Positions 47,083 through 57,735 of a stretch of DNA of 64,000 nt are shown in pieces; within the stretch, counting starts at the first letter, position 1, and each line of letters begins with the position of its first letter. The position numbers were made by a program, and so were the translations under genes. Location: contig NC_081144.1 of NCBI RefSeq assembly GCF_958295425.1, forward strand, positions 10,353,186 to 10,417,185. Direction: 5' to 3'. A model generated the notes under the pieces. It did not search any database, was not told the DNA's origin, and saw nothing but the letters and a program-made list of their open reading frames with translations. The DNA is from Solea solea (taxonomy: Eukaryota > Chordata > Actinopteri > Pleuronectiformes > Soleidae).

Positions 47083-48356
47083 AGGTGCAGATTCGCAGTG
47101 CTGATGAGCCCATGACAACCTTTGTGTTGTGCAATAGTTGCGGAAACAGATGGAAGGTAAAGAAATGTCATTATCGATAACGTATGATTAAAATTAAAAA
47201 TTCAAATAAAATGTCTTTAAATGAACCCGTTAAAAGACGTGGAATGTGGGAAATGTACAGTTGAATGAAATACAAGGGGAGTGTGAAAATGTGGAACACA
47301 GCATCATAAAATAAGTCAATTTCAACCTTTGTTTATTTTCCTTCCCTCTGAATATCAGTAGTATTTAGCCACTGCTGCCACAAGATGGCAGCAGAGACTG
47401 TAGTCCAGTTTTCCCCCTCAGCCTCAGCTTTCTGCTCAACTTCAGTGCAAACTCCTGGTTCCCTTTTTATGTGTTCACCCTCTCCTCAATCCTCTGTTCC
47501 GCATTTCATCCCACTTTTACACGTCTGTTTACTGATTGTGTTTAGTGGCCGTTCTTTTGTTTCTCTCCTTGTGTCTCTCTCGTCCTTCTACTCCACTATC
47601 TACTCTTGTTTACATTTTATACCTCTTCTGCTGTCACCCTCCCATCCCCCTTTCTTCCTCTCCACATTCACTCCATTTCCTTGTTGTTTTTTTTTTCTAT
47701 CCCTTCCCTTGTTTGGCTCTAGGTCAAGGTGAAGTACCTGGTTTGTGGGCAGTCTGTTTTGTTGCTCCGTCACTCTAAAACACGGGTGGAGACAAGTGCA
47801 CATGGTGAAGCTTTCAAAGATTTTAAGCTGTGTTTTAACCAGAGAGTCAAACTGCATTTAGTTTAGTTTAGTTTGTTTGTAAGTAAGTGTGTATCATACC
47901 AGGTGACATTGTGGTTCTAAAATCAGGGCTTGAGTTGCAGCAGTGACTGGGAAGTGACTATAGTAACAAACAGCTCTGGTGACAACAAGCACTTAATGAT
48001 TGAGGAAGTGTTTTTAAGGATGTGCATTTAAAATGTAGACGTACACCTCAGAGAGGCAGTAAAACGCCTCACCAAATTGGTGGTTTGTGTAAGAGGCAAA
48101 AGATCTCCCATCCCTCCATTTTTGTTGTTCCGTGCCAGTATTTTATTTAACCCCAGGATCCACTTTATTTATTCTATTTGGGGAATAAACTCAAACTGCA
48201 AAAGTGAGTTGAGAAAACTCATCACCTTCAAGCTCCTTTAACTCCAGACCTTTGCTGATTGAGCTCATATTAAGTTGTTTTCACTGTTCAATGTAAAAGA
48301 GTGTAATGATGATAATAATAATAATAATCTTTCTTTCTTTCTTTCAGTTCTGTTGA
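41144..48356 (+). CDS. tcea2: tcea2, transcription elongation factor A (TFIIS) 2, 10 coding exons
   Basis: Exons 41144-41212, 43351-43413, 44439-44544, 45100-45202, 45376-45515, 45956-46012, 46489-46643, 46819-46965, 47085-47156 and 48348-48356 join in frame to 306 residues; the human paralogues are about 300. TFIIS binds RNA polymerase II stalled after backtracking and stimulates cleavage of the transcript 3' end. Domains: N-terminal LW/TFIIS-N bundle (residues about 1-80, with [20 protein letters not shown]), charged Ser-rich linker (81-140), central Pol II-binding domain (about 141-255, RNVLCGNI), and C-terminal zinc ribbon (C268, C271, C296, C299) with the catalytic acidic pair D287-E288 in [10 protein letters not shown]. 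Linkage to sox18 and rgs19 picks tcea2 over tcea1/tcea3. The start has a good context (CAAAATGG). Intron 6 is AT-AC type. Intron 1 holds a GATCATGCT-like repeat and a large AT microsatellite. Confidence 0.97.
41412..41490 (+). repeat. degenerate (ATGCTGATC/GCT)n repeat in tcea2 intron 1
   Basis: Repeated GATGATG, GCTGATCATGCT and CTGCTGCTG words, ending in a CTGCAG. A (GATGAT)n tract also lies at 41260-41277. Confidence 0.8.
43010..43193. repeat. large (TA)n/(TATG)n microsatellite in tcea2 intron 1
   Basis: About 180 bp of alternating TA, TATG and TGTA units ending in a pure (TA)n of about 60 bp, 150 bp upstream of exon 2. Frames of the YIYIYI type are artefacts. Confidence 0.95.
43351..43413 (+). 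CDS. tcea2: tcea2 exon 2
   Basis: Residues 24-44 ([20 protein letters not shown]...), between ATTACAG and GTAATT. N-domain helix. Confidence 0.95.
44439..44544 (+). CDS. tcea2: tcea2 exon 3
   Basis: Residues 45-79 plus one base, [20 protein letters not shown]..., the core of the LW domain. Acceptor TGTCTGCAG; donor G|GTGCGT. Confidence 0.95.
45100..45202 (+). CDS. tcea2: tcea2 exon 4
   Basis: Charged Glu/Lys then Ser-rich linker, residues 80-113 ([12 protein letters not shown]...). The acceptor ACACAG lies 11 nt after a (TG)n tract. The donor GTCTGT is a weak match to consensus. Confidence 0.9.
45376..45515 (+). CDS. tcea2: tcea2 exon 5
   Basis: Residues 114-160: a Pro/Thr-rich linker ([20 protein letters not shown]) and the first helix of the central domain ([16 protein letters not shown]). 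Acceptor TTCTCAG; donor GTGAAA. Confidence 0.95.
45956..46012 (+). CDS. tcea2: tcea2 exon 6, upstream of the AT-AC intron
   Basis: Residues 161-179 plus one base ([19 protein letters not shown]). The acceptor TTTCAG directly follows about 30 bp of (GT)n. The exon ends ...GAAGAAC and the next bases are ATATCCTT, a U12-type 5' splice site, with no GT available in frame. Confidence 0.93.
46013..46488 (+). other. tcea2: U12-type (AT-AC) intron 6 of tcea2
   Basis: Starts ATATCCTT (exact U12 5' splice site), ends CTCAC, and carries the branch-site match TCTTTAAC at 46465-46472 (consensus TCCTTAAC) 16-18 nt before the end. Frame and homology require exactly these borders. The interior contains no other feature. 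Confidence 0.9.
46489..46643 (+). CDS. tcea2: tcea2 exon 7, downstream of the AT-AC intron
   Basis: C|AG rebuilds Q180, followed by [20 protein letters not shown] and on to residue 231, the conserved central domain. The intron ends in CTGCTCAC; using the AG one dinucleotide further would shift the frame. Confidence 0.95.
46819..46965 (+). CDS. tcea2: tcea2 exon 8
   Basis: Residues 232-280: end of the central domain ([20 protein letters not shown]) and the first zinc knuckle C-N-K-C (268-271). The acceptor TAG directly follows (GT)n. Confidence 0.95.
47085..47156 (+). CDS. tcea2: tcea2 exon 9
   Basis: Residues 281-304: the catalytic hairpin [10 protein letters not shown] and the second zinc knuckle C-N-S-C. 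Only 119 bp from exon 8; the acceptor TTACAG follows about 35 bp of (TG)n. Confidence 0.95.
47372..47395 (+). promoter_or_regulatory. CTCF-like site embedded in an inverted repeat
   Basis: CTGCTGCCA, CAAGA, TGGCAGCAG forms a 9-bp stem; CCACAAGATGGCAG within it matches the CTCF core CCASNAGRKGGCAG. It lies in tcea2 intron 9. Binding is inferred only from the motif. Confidence 0.4.
48348..48356 (+). CDS. tcea2: tcea2 exon 10 (last two codons and stop)
   Basis: TTCTGTTGA encodes the invariant C-terminal FC of the TFIIS family, after a clean TTTCTTTCTTTCAG acceptor. The 1.2-kb intron before it (47157-48347) contains a pyrimidine-rich run and a CTCF-like palindrome. Confidence 0.9.
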   Translation, partial: FC

Positions 48357-48722
48357 AGACGACCCGTGTGCATTTATATAACCCCATTGTGAAGCAAACT
48401 AACTCAAGTGGGTTGAATTAGGATTTATATTTATTTTTTCATTTTGTATAGTTTTGTTTTATATTTAAAACTAAAGGTTGTAATATATTTGGAGAGGAAA
48501 AAAAAATATATGCCAGATCATGTTGTCTATCTATTGGTTTTCATTAGTTTTTTTTTTGTATGGAACACTCATAAGTTAATTTCTTATGCTAGATGAAGCT
48601 TTAATGCAGATTTGTATCACACTTAGGCCTTGTGGAAACGGTGGACGTGCCTTTCTTTGCCATGTTTGCTGCCACATATTTTGCCATTGACATTTCTATT
48701 AAAGCTGCTTTTGAATGAAACC
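48357..48722 (+). other. tcea2: tcea2 3' UTR with ATTAAA poly(A) signal
   Basis: ATTAAA at 48698-48703 is followed by TGTTT/GT-poor but plausible downstream sequence; cleavage is expected near 48720. This gives a 3' UTR of about 360 nt. Confidence 0.6.
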
Positions 48723-48779
48723 GAGCGTCACTCTATTTATATCACTATATTTTCATTTGCTTGAAACTTGGAACTTGGT

Positions 48780-49075
48780 TTGGTTCACTCATCTTCTATT
48801 GCTTCATCCTTGCACTGGTGCAAATCCCAGCTGACATAAGGTAAAAGGCAGGGTTCACACTGGACAGGTCACCAGTTCATCACAGGGCCACATAGAGACA
48901 AACAACCACACTCTCACACTCACACCTATGTTCAATATAGAGTGTCCAATTTTTCCCTAATCTCCAAATCTGTATCTTTCTGAACTGTGGGAGGAAACTG
49001 AAGAACCCGGAAAAAACCCATACACACAGGAGAACATGTAAACTCTATGCAGAAAGGCTTCAGGGGAAGCCTATT
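48780..49075 (-). mobile_element. SINE of the V-SINE/Mermaid-like family, copy in duplicated unit 1
   Basis: Shares GACAGGTCACCAGTTCATCA, AGACAAACAACCA, GAGTGTCCAATTT and GAACTGTGGGAGGAAACTG with the other copies. The tRNA head is missing at the right end, where the sequence runs into unique DNA at ATGCAGAAAGG. Confidence 0.8.
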
Positions 49076-49165
49076 CCAGTTGTTTTTCTATCTTAATTTG
49101 AAAAATAAAATTTGGGTCCTTTTCATGGCAGACATTATGACGTGTCATAGCGTAAAAACAGAGGC

Positions 49166-49440
49166 ATCCATCCATTTTCTACTGCTTTATCCTCAACATG
49201 AGGGTTGTGGGAGGGGCTGTGCCAACCTCAGCTGACATAGGGTGATAGTGGACAGTTTGTTAGTCCATCACATGGAGACAAACAACCATTCAATCTCACA
49301 GCCACGGTCAATTTAAAGTGTCCAATTTGCCTAATCCCCCAAATCTGCATGTTTTTGGACTGTGGGAGGAAACTGGATAACCTGGAGAAAATCCCCCCCA
49401 CACACACACACACACGGGAAAAACAAACTTCAGGTGAATA
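49166..49440 (-). mobile_element. SINE of the same family, copy in duplicated unit 2
   Basis: Same body (GCCAACCTCAGCTGACATAG, ACTGTGGGAGGAAACTGG), headless like its neighbour and ending in a CA tract. It is followed by the same flank as unit 1. Confidence 0.8.
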
Positions 49441-49710
49441 TACAAGCACATCTTCAACAACAGGTCCTTTTCATGGCAGACATTTTATCATGTCGTAGCA
49501 GAAAAACAGAGGCATGAATGACGAAATAAACGCTGGCTGAATTCCTTTTAGTTGCTTCACTTTCAGGAGTCCTGGTATTTGTCTTACTGCTGCTGCTGCT
49601 GCTCACTTTGACACGTGAACATGTCGGCGCAGCCTCCACAGAGATAAGAGATTCATGATTGGGATTAAAAGCCTCTCTCGTTTTATTTATTTTATACACA
49701 AGAATAAATA

Positions 49711-50025
49711 ATGGACTCAAAAATCAACCCCCAAACAAGTAATCTCAACAACACTGACACCGGCGTTGCAAACATGGTGATGAAAAGTGGTGAGAAAACA
49801 AGAGTAGAAGAAGCTCCTCTGGTGTTTGTTGTGGAAACACTGCTGCGCTCTTTCCATGAGCATTGGACAAAGAGAGGGAGCAGGGTGGAGCGACACAGGG
49901 ATGACTAGGACTTCTACAAAGGTCTCTTCTTCTTGGACGGGAAGCAGACTAAGACCATGTGGTTTAGACAGAACACTGATCGACTGGATCCGATGGAAGA
50001 AAAAAGCCTTTTTTTGTTGATCTGA
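49711..50025 (+). pseudogene. possible decayed coding fragment, one in-frame stop
   Basis: ATG at 49711 opens 65 codons to TAG at 49906-49908. The same frame continues for 38 more sense codons (DFYKGLFFLDGKQTKTMW...) to TGA at 50023. The amino-acid mix before and after the TAG looks protein-like (VVETLLRSFHEHWTKRGSR), unlike repeat-driven frames nearby. No family recognised; it may be chance or a relic of a transposon or retrocopy. Confidence 0.25.
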
Positions 50026-50029
50026 GCTT

Positions 50030-50888
50030 CAACAACCAGGCTGCAAACTAACAGTTGGATCAAATTTGCTTTACAACAGGTATGATTAACTCACAATGAT
50101 CGGCTACTACGAGACGCCCTCTTCCCAACTCCAAAGAAACAACTAGCAACACATTAAACAAACTATTTTAAAGGTTCATTTCAAAACAAGCACAAAACAT
50201 CCAATGGCAGCGAGTGGTTCAAGGAAGTCCACTGGCGCTGGGACCAGGATCAGGCCTCTTATAACGGAACCTCCTGTGCAGGACCAATCAGCTGCCAGGA
50301 TCCACCGAGACGCTCCCACGCACCTGTCACCCGCTTAAACATGCACACCTGTAACCCATCGCACACTCACATGCACACACAAACACACCAGGGAGAAGTG
50401 TGAATGTTTGAATATAAAACCCAACAAATTACCTTTGTGGTTCAGTCAAGATTCTTAAAGTCAAGCGTCTTATGTTGTTTTATGGGTCTATAACTTATCA
50501 GGAAAAAAAAACAATTGCTAATAACATTTTGATCCAACTAAAAGACATGAAAAGAAGGATAATGAATAGATTATACAAGTTATTGTGTGTCCTAGGGGCA
50601 AGTGTTGGTATATGTAAACTGACAGGAAAGTAGTGGAAGAACTGCCAGTTTGATATGCAGTTATGTGGAGTATATCATATAAACCCGATCATATAGATTT
50701 GTGAGGATCAAAATGCTGGGCCCCCAAATTACATTTTAACCTTAGGAGTCCATTTTTTAGGTTACGTTTAGGTAAGTTGTTGAATTAGAGTCAGACTTTA
50801 AGTTTGTATGAATGTATTATGTCAACGGTGGGTCCCTACAAGTGTTGTAATACAAGGACTGTGGGTGTGGGTGTGTACATATATGTAG

Positions 50889-50951
<63 letters not shown>

Positions 50952-51017
50952 ACGGAGAATTAGTTCCAAACACAAACAGATCACGTTACAGTGAACTGTG
51001 GAAAAAGACCAGACTCA

Positions 51018-51065
<48 letters not shown>

Positions 51066-51510
51066 GGTTTCCTTAAGGAACTGATTGTTGGGAGTATCAA
51101 CACTGAAAGTCAAATGCAGCAGCTCTGTCTCTGCTCAGTTCATGTTCAAACTGCACTTCCATGTTATGAAGTAGAAGTTTAGGTCTCTTACCTCCCCACA
51201 AGTCCACACGCTTATTTTTACCGCTTGTCTTCCTGTGCCTCCAGGAACCAACTCTGAAAGTGCTCATTTTAACAACAATAATAATAATAATAATAATAAA
51301 AAAATATAACAACAAATATTTAAATCAAATTACTCCTAAGTATGTCTTTATATGCATATTCATAGCTTCAGAATAAGATTGATATGTTCTTTAGACAACG
51401 GTAAACAACCTTTTTTTACTGCCATGCTTCTTTCCCTGGTAGTTGTTGGAGATTAACCCACATTTTTAGGATTGTTAAATAGGTTTAACTGATCTACAGT
51501 TCGGCATTTA
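50030..51510. other. intergenic; two long (TG)n tracts
   Basis: (GT)n at 50892-50950 (about 29 units) and 51021-51064 (about 22 units). Unrecognised GC-moderate DNA lies at 50190-50330, and (AAT)n at 51278-51298. No gene. Confidence 0.7.
50892..50950. repeat. (TG)n microsatellite
   Basis: About 29 uninterrupted GT units, the longest pure dinucleotide TG tract in the window. A second tract of about 22 units lies at 51021-51064. Confidence 0.95.
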
Positions 51511-51519
51511 TTTCTGTGT

Positions 51520-51713
51520 TGGCACTCTGGCCAATCGGTGGCCGGCAGTCTGGCGACGTCACGCATAGTACTTACTCAGTGTGCTTGGAATCTCACCAGA
51601 GCAGGTACTAAAAAAAGTACCCAGTACTATGCTAGTGGAAACGCTAATTAACCGCGATGTGCCGTGCCGTGCCGTGCTGAGACGAGTGAGTAGAGCCGGT
51701 GGAAACACGCCAT
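51520..51713. mobile_element. fragment of GTTTCCAC-type MITE
   Basis: Right end GAGCCGGTGGAAACACGCC equals the end of the copy at 21592. GTACTAAAAAAAGTACC and GTGCCGTGCCGTGCC words are typical of the family. The left end is eroded. Confidence 0.6.
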
Positions 51714-51719
51714 TAGTTC

Positions 51720-52360
51720 CCTAATGTACTGAGGAAACAGACGAGTAAGAGGAGGTGTCCACTACTTGATGCAACCTATAGTCCCTAATCCTTAAATATT
51801 GGACCTTTACATAATTATTTACACATCTTGTGCAACATAAACAGACCAGTAAAGGGCCACAGGCCTCAAAGTTGAGACTTAAAAGCTGGACCTGGAGCAC
51901 AGTGGTAATGGATGGGAAGTCACTTACACCGGTAAATGACATACGTGACAACATTTGTGTCAGTGGGATGTGTATATTTCACTTGAACATGTGTGCAGGT
52001 GTGATCCTGCTGAGAGTTTACAGTGTGGGAGGAGCTGCAGGGGCTTACTGCAGGTGGGGTTAACCTCAGTAATAAAATAAAAAAAAAAAAAAAAAAAAAA
52101 AACTGCCTCCAAACAACCACCTGCTTCCTGCAGAGATAAAACTGGTTTACTAACTCAGCCCATGTGTGTGGTAACAGTTCACACACTGAGCTGCTGCTGC
52201 TGCTGCTAAAATAAATCTTGATGATTAGCTCTTGCAACACAAGGACGGTGTTTCTCGACGGACGGAAAGAAAGCAAACAAAAGTCCATCCAAAACCAATT
52301 TATTTGGAGGGAAAAGTGAAAGTGAGTGCACCTGTTCATTTGTGTAAAACTGCTTTGTGT

Positions 52361-52399
<39 letters not shown>

Positions 52400-52790
52400 G
52401 TACGGGCGAGGCAGGAAGTGGCTCTGTCAACTGTGATGGCTGTTTACAAAGGAGTGTTCGAGTGACATCTCAACTGTTACTGTGTTTGTTTCATAATTTG
52501 CTCCTGTCTCTAAAAAAAAATGTCAATATCACTACTTCTGAGGTGTTTCACTATTATTTTATAATGATTTCTTTAAAGTGCTTCATTTCCTGCACGTGGA
52601 GCTATTTGAACAGCCCACACTAGGAAAAGCACAGGTGCAAACGAACGATGGCTGAGTTCCATTTAGATCAGGTTCAGGGTGCATGTTGGTTTACTGTCAC
52701 ACTGACTCGACTTGCATGAACTTACACGTGTGACTTTCCTGCTTAAAAAAAACAAAGAAACAAAACAACTAAAGGATAAATAATATGATA
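51720..52790. other. intergenic; poly(A) run and CA microsatellite
   Basis: A poly(A) of about 25 nt at 52078-52102 follows AATAAAAT, possibly the tail of an old retroposed sequence. (CA)n lies at 52363-52396 and (GCT)n at 52191-52208. No gene. Confidence 0.55.
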
Positions 52791-52799
52791 TTTTATTTA

Positions 52800-55700
52800 T
52801 GACTCCATTTACACCTGACATTAAATGCAGTTGAGATGGGATTTGAATGAACGTGACTACTTTACTCACTTGACACTGTCCTGAAAAAACACAAAACAAA
52901 ACAAAAACTAAAGTTTAAAGACGCTGAACAGAAGAAGATGGAAGCTTATCTATTTACACCTGTACTCTCATGTGGTTAAGTTCTACCTGAGCGAAATTCA
53001 ATCACCTGAAAGGAAACATTCTCATGAGGAAAGAGAAAGAGAATTAAAAACACCAGACAAACGAAGCCGCATCTCGTTGGATGTTCAAGAGTTTCCGTTT
53101 ATATATGTACAATTAAAATCACAGTTTTAACAAAATATAAAATAAATAACATTAACAATACTAAGATAAATGCATTCTGAGTGACAACTCTGGGTAAGAC
53201 GTAGGCATCTCCTTTTTTTTTTCTTTTTCTTTTTTTAAACGTTGCCTCTGCCTCCGCATAGAACTACAAACATTTGTTTTCCTTATCCTACATTTCCCAT
53301 GAAGCACAGGGTGTAGGAGGCATCCCCCTCTCAAATAATAGAAGTATCTTCTTTTCATATATATATATATATATATATTACTATTATTATTATTATTATT
53401 TTTTTTTGCACCTGGATTTCCCCCCCATCCCTGAATTGACCAACCACGAATCTCCTGCTGCCACTCAGGAGCAGGCACCGAAGCGGGTGACAGACAGTGG
53501 TTAGGTCAAAGGTGAGAGGTCACAGAGGCAGAGGTCAGCAGCAGCAGTGCCCAGGTAGGCCACCCCGGGTGTGTGTGTGTGTGTGTGTGTGTGTTTGTAT
53601 TACTATACTTGTTAGGTCAACTTATTAACACATAGCGAAGATTTGAACCCCTTTCTTCTGTCTGAACTGACAGAAAACATTTGCACTGTGTTTGTAGCCG
53701 AAAAAAAAAAGAAAAAAGAATTAATTCATGGTTTGTAAATGTTAAAAATGACTAACACACATGAAAAGAAGTAATTAAATAATGTGATTCACTTAATCCT
53801 CCACTTATAAAACTTTAATTTAGGCTCTCCAAACCGAACCAATAATTTGGTACCTTTTATTCTCTTATTTTTAAATATATATATATATATACATATAAGT
53901 ATATATATATATATATGGTTTTTTTTTTAATCAATCCCAAGTTTAAAATATAAAATAATCTTAGTTTTGATAAACTAACCATACACTTTAGATGTCTTGG
54001 TAATATAATAAAAAAAAAACCAGAACAATTAGATAACATGTGGTGGACACACTAATCATTTTAAATATCACTTGGTGGTTTTGAATGTAGCTCACTGCAT
54101 CCAGAATAATAACCACACCAGTGTGTATTACACTTTAGAGCCCCCCCAAAAAATATGCATTTGTGTTATATTTCTATTTTGTAGCTATTTATAATTAAGC
54201 TTATACATTAAGCTAAGAAACCATGTTTAAACTATAAAATATCAGCTCTTAATTGAATATCTTTGACGTAAGGAATAACTGCTAAGTTGATATTAAATAC
54301 AATAAAGTTAAGTATTGTCTGATTCGGCTTGGATGGAAACGAACTGTTATTAGTAGGTGACTGAACGTTCCTAGGAAGTATAGTAACACAACTGTTGTCA
54401 TTGTGTGCATGTGAATGTACATGCTTTTGTCTTTTCTCTTTATAAACTCCAGTGTTTTATTGCAGTGTCTGTGATGTTGTGTCGGGTGGGATTCAGTACA
54501 GCCTCAGAGGAATCAAAACAAACAAAAATATATCCAGGAATAGGAGAAAATGGGGAGAAACATACAAATGAATAAACAAAAAAAAAAAAACATAATTAAA
54601 ATGTTCCATATAGAGTTTTCTCTTCAAAAATAGACGTCTTGTTTGTTTGTAAATCAGTAGTCGGAAGGAAGTGACATCCATCCATTCATCCGTCTGTTTA
54701 CCACAGGAGTGTAACGATTAATCCAGCAAACAAGGGTGGAGAAATAAACAACAAAAAGGAAACAACCAAAGTTTATAGCGGGAGCACCCTGTTTTTTCCA
54801 GTTGAAAGAGAAGAAAGAAAAGGAAATCTTTGACAGCGACCGTCTTTTTTTTTTTTGCTTGCCCTCTGTCAGTCCCGGATTACAGCAGAGGCAGCGGAGG
54901 GATGAAAAAACAAGGCGGTGAGGTGGGGTGGAGGTCAGGGACGACCACCTTCTGTTGGCTCTCAAAGCTGAGTGGCATCATCAGTTCAAAATCCTCTGGA
55001 GAATCCATGGCACAGAAGAATATTTTCTCCCCGCAATTGAAATGTATGAAATTCTCCCAAAAGTAAAACGGTCATCTTCACGTAACAGTAGATGAAATAC
55101 TTTTTCCACAACCATGATCACTTCATTCTCCATTCATGAGTCAATGTCGAGGTGAAAAAAACAAACAAAAAAAACCAAAACAAAAAAAAAACGGGAAAAC
55201 AACGTTGGAAGATGAGGGAAAATAATAATAATTAAAAAAAAAAAAAAAACGAAACTGGATGAAGGCAGGAGATGAGTGGGGATGGAGAGACAGAGATAAT
55301 AGGAGGTAAAAATGAATCTTAAAGCTAAAAAAGATCACATTTATAAATTGAGTCTCAGCTTAAACATATTTCGGTAATATATAAACTTATTATAACTTAT
55401 TAATATACTCTGATCGACGGTGTGACGGTTTCTTTCCTTTGAAACAGTAGCTTAACAAAAAGTGATTTATTTAATACTTAAGTATACTTGGTCATTTTAA
55501 AACCTTAAGCTGACTCTTTCAGTGACTGGAGGACAGGGCGCACCAGAATATTGATAAAACAAAGCCATGACATTTAAATGGCACATTTTGAGTCATTTTT
55601 ACAGTTTATGAAATGAATATGAAGCTGCATTTGTTGACTCCTTACATGTACAAAGGTAAAAGGGATTCAGTGGACTACAGAGAACTTTCAGAATTGACTT

Positions 55701-56255
55701 TGGGCCATGGCATTCTGAAGCTCTAAACCCCTTAAACTTGCTTATTTACCTTTGAACCATATATCTGAGTCTTCCTCTGCAGGTGGCATCATATCAGACC
55801 TTTTAAACGGTGAAAAGCATCTGGGATGGGATTGAAAGGATTGAAAAAAAGCTAATGAGTGGACTTTCAGTCAGGTTTTTTCCTGTCAAACTGATCAGAA
55901 AAGTACACATTTACATTTGTTTTGGCCTTAAAATTTGATGTCATGAGTAAAAGCAAAGAACACAGGCTACAAGTAAGAGTTAATGTCAAGGAAGGAGATG
56001 AGGAGAAGAGAGAGGACAGGTGGTGTCTTGGCAACAGCACTAAAACATAGGACATGAGACATGAAAGAGTGATGAAAAAGAGAAAGTCTTGGCAGTACTT
56101 GCAGAGATTTTCCATTTGGAGAAAAAAAAAAAAAAAGGGAAGTGAACTGAGAAGGATATGGATTCTTTTTGAAACAACTTTTGGACCAGGAGGTGAAATG
56201 ATCTGGCACCAATCCTTTAAGTGTAGGATCAGGAAAGGAGTATGAGGAGGCGGGA
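52800..56255 (-). other. rgs19: rgs19 3' flank, probably including its 3' UTR
   Basis: AT-rich with (TA)n at 53359-53378 and 53874-53915, T/A runs, a (TG)n at 53567-53594 and no recognised exon. A minus-strand AATAAA word at about 52798-52793 is one distant poly(A) candidate. A short minus-strand open stretch at 55063-54885 (including MDSPEDFELMMPLSFE) looks protein-like but has no supporting splice sites or family match. Confidence 0.4.
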
Positions 56256-56444
56256 CTAGGATTCAGATGAGGTGCGCGAGCCGCCGTGAATGAGCGACTT
56301 GTAGATGTTGGAGGAGAGGAAACGTGGGTAGGAGTCCCGGTGCATCAGCGTGTAGATCTGCAGCTGGGCGTCTTCAAATGTGTGAGGCGTTGGGTCTTGC
56401 ATCTTCCTGTTGATCACCTCGCGAACCCGGGCGTCCAGGCTCAC
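56256..56444 (-). CDS. rgs19: rgs19 coding exon 4
   Basis: Residues 152-213 (VSLDARVREVINRKMQDPTP to TSSES) and stop TAG. Acceptor CCCCCGCAG|GTG. Encodes the last helices of the RGS domain. Confidence 0.96.
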   Translation of the reverse strand: MSLDARVREVINRKMQDPTPHTFEDAQLQIYTLMHRDSYPRFLSSNIYKSLIHGGSRTSSES

Positions 56445-57276
56445 CTGCGGGGGAGCAGTGAAGTTCAAGTTTAAGTTTGCTTTACTCTAGAAGAGGTTTG
56501 AATGCTGTATGTATGTCTAGAATGCTGTGTGTGTCACTCAGTCTCTGTTGAACAAAGTTTGGGGTAGAAGAATTCTACTATGACAAAACTATTTTTTCAC
56601 ACGTTTTCACACGTGTTTTCCGAACCTGCATCCGGTCGACTTTCACATCTGTTATGGTTTTTGCACAGACTTGACTTTGACACTGACACTTTCTTTCAAA
56701 TGTGGAACAGATCTTTATTTTACAGGACGATAAGCAATCAAAATGTAATTTTGGTGAGCAAATGTGCTCGGCTGGGACTGGAGTGCGTCCTGAAGCGGTG
56801 AAGTTCTCCTCCCCTCCTCTCCCTGCTTTTCCCACATATTTCTTTTATATATATATTTTTTTTTTTTCATTTTTTTCAGTAAAACAACTGTTGTAATTAT
56901 TTTCTATTTTGTGCCATTTATTTACTATGCCCATGGAATTCAAGGTTCAAGGTCACTGTCGCCTTACAAGAAAACATTCATTCATTCATTCACCTATTAT
57001 GACATTATACACTTAATTTACTTCATCAAAGGGTATAAAGATGCTGCTGTATACTGTACGCCGTGTGAGTCTGGCGGCAAATAACCTTGGACTATTCAAC
57101 AATTTATTCAAATCTATTAAGAAAACAGTGATCAGTTAATGCCCACATGTTCAATTATTTACCAGTCACTTAAACTGTTTTTTTGCCCTCAGTGTGTTCA
57201 CTTCCTATGAACAGCGTTGTAATCACCCACACATCACACATTGTAGTTAAGATTTCAGCTGCACTTTTAGATTTCG

Positions 57277-57325
<49 letters not shown>

Positions 57326-57700
57326 AATAAAATCTTATTATGAGCATGACTATCTGCAGCCAGCAGTGGAACACACATACTCAGACAGATGCACACTCAC
57401 ACACACACACACACACACACCAAACACCAGCAGATATTTATAGAACGACAAGACTTCTCTGATGTTTTCCATTTGCGCTTATTAGGGAAGGACATACACA
57501 CAGACACACACACACACACAGAGCGAGAGAGAGAGAGAGAGAGGCATTGTACCAAGGTCAGACAAGCAAACACAACAGTCAGTCAGGAATGTATCGTCTC
57601 TGCCAAAGTCACACGTCTGGATATCTCTGTATTTTAATGTGAGTCTATAAAAAAACCTCTTCTGCGAGAAGGTGATGAGAGCATCAATTTTTAGCTTCCT

Positions 57701-57735
<35 letters not shown>

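Larger units (their letters stand above)
48780..49514. repeat. tandem duplication of SINE plus flank
   Basis: Each SINE copy is followed by CTTCAGG and then GGTCCTTTTCATGGCAGACA and AAACAGAGGCAT (49117-49165 and 49463-49514). Unit 1 is 48780-49165 and unit 2 is 49166-49514, indicating duplication of a segment of about 350-390 bp after the SINE inserted. Confidence 0.75.
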
